Assembly (NCBI GenBank): GCA_022837245.1
Contig: JALHHX010000096.1
Location: 1 to 16,305, forward strand
Source of the DNA: Lentisphaerota bacterium
GTDB taxonomy: Bacteria; Verrucomicrobiota; Kiritimatiellia; RFP12; UBA3636
DNA length: 16,305 nt
Reading direction: 5' to 3'
Position 1 is the first letter of the stretch. Every line of letters begins with the position of its first letter. Below, one piece after another: positions 14,270-16,305 of this stretch. The position numbers were made by a program, and so were the translations under genes. Below the pieces are notes generated by a model. That model saw only the letters and a list, made by a program, of their open reading frames with translations, had not been told where the DNA came from and searched no databases.

Positions 14270-15556
14270 ATGCTCGACAATGTGAAAATCACGACTCTCG
14301 ACAACGGCTGCCGCATCGCTACATCCAGCCTGCCCGGCATCGAAAGTGTCGCCATCGGAATCTTCGCGGGCGTCGGATCACGCTTCGAAACGCCCGCGCA
14401 AGCAGGGCACAGCCACTACCTCGAACACATGCTTTTCAAAGGCTCGGAAAAACGCTCCGCGCGCGCCATCTCGCAGGACGTTGAAAGCCGCGGAGGAAAC
14501 ACAAACGCCTACACTAATTTCGAGACGACCGTATACTACGCAACCGTCCCGGCGGCTGCCGCCTCAACCGCGATGGACGTGCTGGGCGACATGTATCTTG
14601 CGCCAAAACTCGCTGAGGCGGATGTCGACAAGGAGCGCTACGTCATCCTAGAAGAGCTCAACATGTACCACGACCAGCCCGACTCATTCGCCATGGATCT
14701 GTCCCAGCGGGCACTCTGGACGAACCACCCGCTCGGGAGTGAGATCATCGGCAACGCCGCCTCCCTCGCAGGCACCACCCGCGAATCACTAGCCGAATAC
14801 CACAAAGCCCGGTACATCGCAGGATCCACAGTCATCGCCGCCGCCGGCAAACTGGAGCATGAGGCTTTTGTCAAATTGGCATCGCGCTACGCCAACCGCC
14901 TGCCCGCGACCACCTCGGGAAAGTTCAAGCGCGCCATCGACAAAACGCGCCGGACGCAGTTCCTAGTGGACAGACGCGAGACGGAGCAGGTGAACGCCGT
15001 GATCGGGTTCCGCGCTTTCGGCAACCGAGACCCGCGCCGCTACGCCATGAACATCCTCAACGTAATACTCGGAGGGAACATGAGCTCACGCCTGTTCCAG
15101 AGCGTTCGCGAAAAGCAAGGCCTCGCATATTCCGTCGCATCAACCCCTGCGTTTTACAGCGACACTGGAGCCTTCCAGGTTATGGCCGGACTCGACCGCG
15201 GGCGCAGCATCAAAGGCGTGGCGCTCTGCGCCGCCGAACTTTCCAAAATCGCCAACAAACCTGTCGGTAAAGCCGAATTCAGCCGCGCCGTCGATTATCT
15301 TGTGGGATCGCTGCAAATCGGCCTCGAAACGGCACGCAGCCATATGTCCTGGATCGGCGGCGGAACTCTGCGGAACCAGTACCAGACCCCGGATGAAGTC
15401 ATTGCGAAAATCAAGGGCGTCACGCCAGGGGATCTGCAGGACATCGCCCGCGAGCTTTTCCAGCCGCAAAACGCCACGCTTGCGCTTGTGATGCCGCGCG
15501 AAGATGTCGGAGACCCTGACAAGCATCTCTCCGCCCTCCTGTGCGGGTTAGCCTAG
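14270..15556 (+). CDS. M16 family zinc peptidase (pitrilysin/processing peptidase type)
   Basis: The 428-residue product is a single-copy M16 metallopeptidase of the mitochondrial processing peptidase/PqqL-like group, which degrade or process short unfolded peptides. The inverted zinc motif HYLEH is at 49-53 (His49, catalytic Glu52, His53), and the third ligand is Glu129, at the family distance of 76 residues from His53. The second, inactive-type half has LNVILGGNMSSRLFQSVREKQGL and AYSV, typical of the family. No signal peptide is visible from MLDNVKITTLDNG, so it is probably cytoplasmic, although these proteins sometimes lie in the periplasm. AAAAGG about 10 bases upstream supports the ATG. 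A longer frame from 14015 only overlaps the preceding gene. It lies 37 bases after the sugar transferase and ends the plus-strand cluster. Confidence 0.93.
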   Translation: MLDNVKITTLDNGCRIATSSLPGIESVAIGIFAGVGSRFETPAQAGHSHYLEHMLFKGSEKRSARAISQDVESRGGNTNAYTNFETTVYYATVPAAAASTAMDVLGDMYLAPKLAEADVDKERYVILEELNMYHDQPDSFAMDLSQRALWTNHPLGSEIIGNAASLAGTTRESLAEYHKARYIAGSTVIAAAGKLEHEAFVKLASRYANRLPATTSGKFKRAIDKTRRTQFLVDRRETEQVNAVIGFRAFGNRDPRRYAMNILNVILGGNMSSRLFQSVREKQGLAYSVASTPAFYSDTGAFQVMAGLDRGRSIKGVALCAAELSKIANKPVGKAEFSRAVDYLVGSLQIGLETARSHMSWIGGGTLRNQYQTPDEVIAKIKGVTPGDLQDIARELFQPQNATLALVMPREDVGDPDKHLSALLCGLA

Positions 15557-15831
15557 CGTACGATCATAAGCGTGGCGTGCGGGGGCGCAGTCAGGAAAAC
15601 AACCGTGCCGGGTTCGGCCTTCTCGCCGGTGTATCCGACCGTGCCGGCGGTTGCCGTGGCGGTTCCGGTGAATGTCACAGGCGGCAGGTCGGTGACAACC
15701 GCACCGGCGAAGTTCCCGGACAGGTACTTCGTCCGGTAGTGCTCTGGGATCTTATGCCAGACGGCAATGCGCCCCCCGCCGCCGGTGAGGATCAGCCGCA
15801 AGGAAGCGTTCAGCTTCGGTCTCGCCCGCAA
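15553..15831 (-). pseudogene. C-terminal fragment of an unrecognised beta-rich protein
   Basis: The open frame gives 92 residues ending KAEPGTVVFLTAPPHATLMIVR. Its sequence is rich in Thr, Val and Gly (FTGTATATAGTVGYTGEK), suggesting beta strands, perhaps the end of a secreted or carbohydrate-active protein; I do not recognise the family. The first residues from the TTG at 15831 overlap the WYL fragment in antisense, and a stop lies just upstream at 15844-15846, so the true upstream part is missing. I place the break at about 15785-15800. Its stop codon and the M16 stop share the CTAG at 15553-15556, so it converges directly on the M16 gene with no spacer. Confidence 0.4.
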
Positions 15832-16305
15832 GCTGCTGGCCCATTACGAGGGCACGCCCCTGCACCTGGACATGCGCTCGGTATTGGATAAGATCGCCGA
15901 GTCGCTGGAGGGCGATGTCACCATCGAGCCGGACTGGCTCAGCGAGCATGTCGGCGTCCTGCCGGAGGACCGGGTACGCATCGACCCGGAGGTGTGGGCG
16001 CAACTGGCGGGCTTCGTCGAGCGGCGCGAGGCGATCCGGGCGACGTACCAGACCTTCGACGGGCGGGTATCCGAGTACGAACTGCACCCGTACCACCTCA
16101 TCGCCTACCACGGGAACTGGTATCTGATGGCTTGGAACGTGGAGAAGAAGCGTGTGGCGACCTTCGCCCTGTCGCGCTTCAGGCGAATCGAGGCGATGGG
16201 GCAAACCTTCACGCGGCTTGCCGGGTTCAGTCCCGAGACGTACGCCCGGCAGGCTTTCGGCATCGTCGGCGGCGAGAAGCCCATCAGGGTCCGGCTGCTA
16301 TTCGA
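15767..16305 (+). CDS. WYL-domain transcriptional regulator, 5'-truncated, runs off the window
   Basis: The frame open to the right edge has no stop and resembles the WYL-domain regulators of the DeoR-like type. Recognisable pieces are FSFGLARKLLAHYEGTPLH (an alanine/leucine-rich pre-WYL helical region), then VERREAIRATYQTFDGRV, ELHPYHLIAYHGNWYLMAWN (the core strand pattern HPY.l..., here WYLMAWN), and the region FALSRFRRIEAMGQTF. In intact members this region is preceded by about 100 residues with a winged-helix DNA-binding domain. That is absent: upstream is a proline-rich stretch (MRPPPPVRISRKEAF) and a stop codon at 15736-15738. The convincing homology begins at about 15795, next to the minus-strand fragment, so this is a broken gene or an artefact of assembly. 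Ligands of such WYL proteins are often nucleic-acid fragments; nothing specific can be said here. Confidence 0.75.
   Translation, partial: MRPPPPVRISRKEAFSFGLARKLLAHYEGTPLHLDMRSVLDKIAESLEGDVTIEPDWLSEHVGVLPEDRVRIDPEVWAQLAGFVERREAIRATYQTFDGRVSEYELHPYHLIAYHGNWYLMAWNVEKKRVATFALSRFRRIEAMGQTFTRLAGFSPETYARQAFGIVGGEKPIRVRLLF

Noticed and set aside
15752..16204. Minus-strand frame of 150 codons at the right edge
   Set aside because: It is antisense to the WYL coding frame, which has clear family resemblance.
1..16305. CRISPR arrays, tRNA or rRNA genes, phage clusters
   Set aside because: No regularly spaced direct repeats, no cloverleaf or rRNA-like sequence, and no phage structural genes were seen in the intergenic gaps, none of which exceeds 300 bases.

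Overview
The window looks like chromosomal DNA from a high-GC, Gram-negative-type bacterium. The gene set is a predicted LysM lipoprotein, a site-2 protease, a bacterial-type IspG (MEP pathway), a polyprenyl-phosphate sugar transferase, RHS/YD-repeat debris, a discoidin-like fragment, an ISL3 remnant, and sugar isomerase, SDR and WYL families. This mix fits the PVC group (Verrucomicrobiota, Kiritimatiellota or Lentisphaerota). That placement is inferred from gene content; no marker gene for phylogeny was analysed.

Left edge (1-1010): degraded DNA. An orphan promoter-like sequence and two stem-loops precede an AT-rich minus-strand gene for a small two-helix membrane protein. This gene overlaps by ATGA the end of a truncated ISL3-family transposase. 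A plus-strand fragment resembling an F5/8 type C (discoidin) domain follows.

Centre-left (1079-7457): six intact plus-strand genes. A double-SIS sugar isomerase-like protein and a D-2-hydroxyacid dehydrogenase form a pair behind an AT-rich promoter. A second promoter precedes a TPR protein, an overlapping LysM lipoprotein, an SDR of the mannonate/fructuronate oxidoreductase type, and seryl-tRNA synthetase.

Centre (7458-9125): an RHS/YD-repeat pseudogene without its N-terminal half. It is broken by one extra G in a GGG run and loses homology after the RHS core.

Centre-right (9180-15556): a strong promoter (TTGAAA-17-TAGAAT) with an inverted repeat over its -10, then five closely packed plus-strand genes: TIM-barrel sugar isomerase/epimerase, RseP-like site-2 protease, IspG, membrane sugar transferase (overlapping ispG by 4 bases) and an M16 zinc peptidase. 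The theme is cell envelope: isoprenoid precursor supply, loading of a sugar onto the lipid carrier, and envelope proteolysis.

Right edge (15553-16305): a minus-strand C-terminal fragment whose stop shares CTAG with the M16 stop. It abuts a WYL-domain regulator fragment that lacks its DNA-binding N-terminus and runs off the window. The two fragments suggest a recombination scar or an assembly junction.

I found no convincing new defence or mobile system. The most interesting signals are a shared dyad element placed identically in two promoters (3039 and 9180), the ispG/sugar-transferase overlap, the SIS/dehydrogenase pair, and the AT-rich island fused to the ISL3 remnant.
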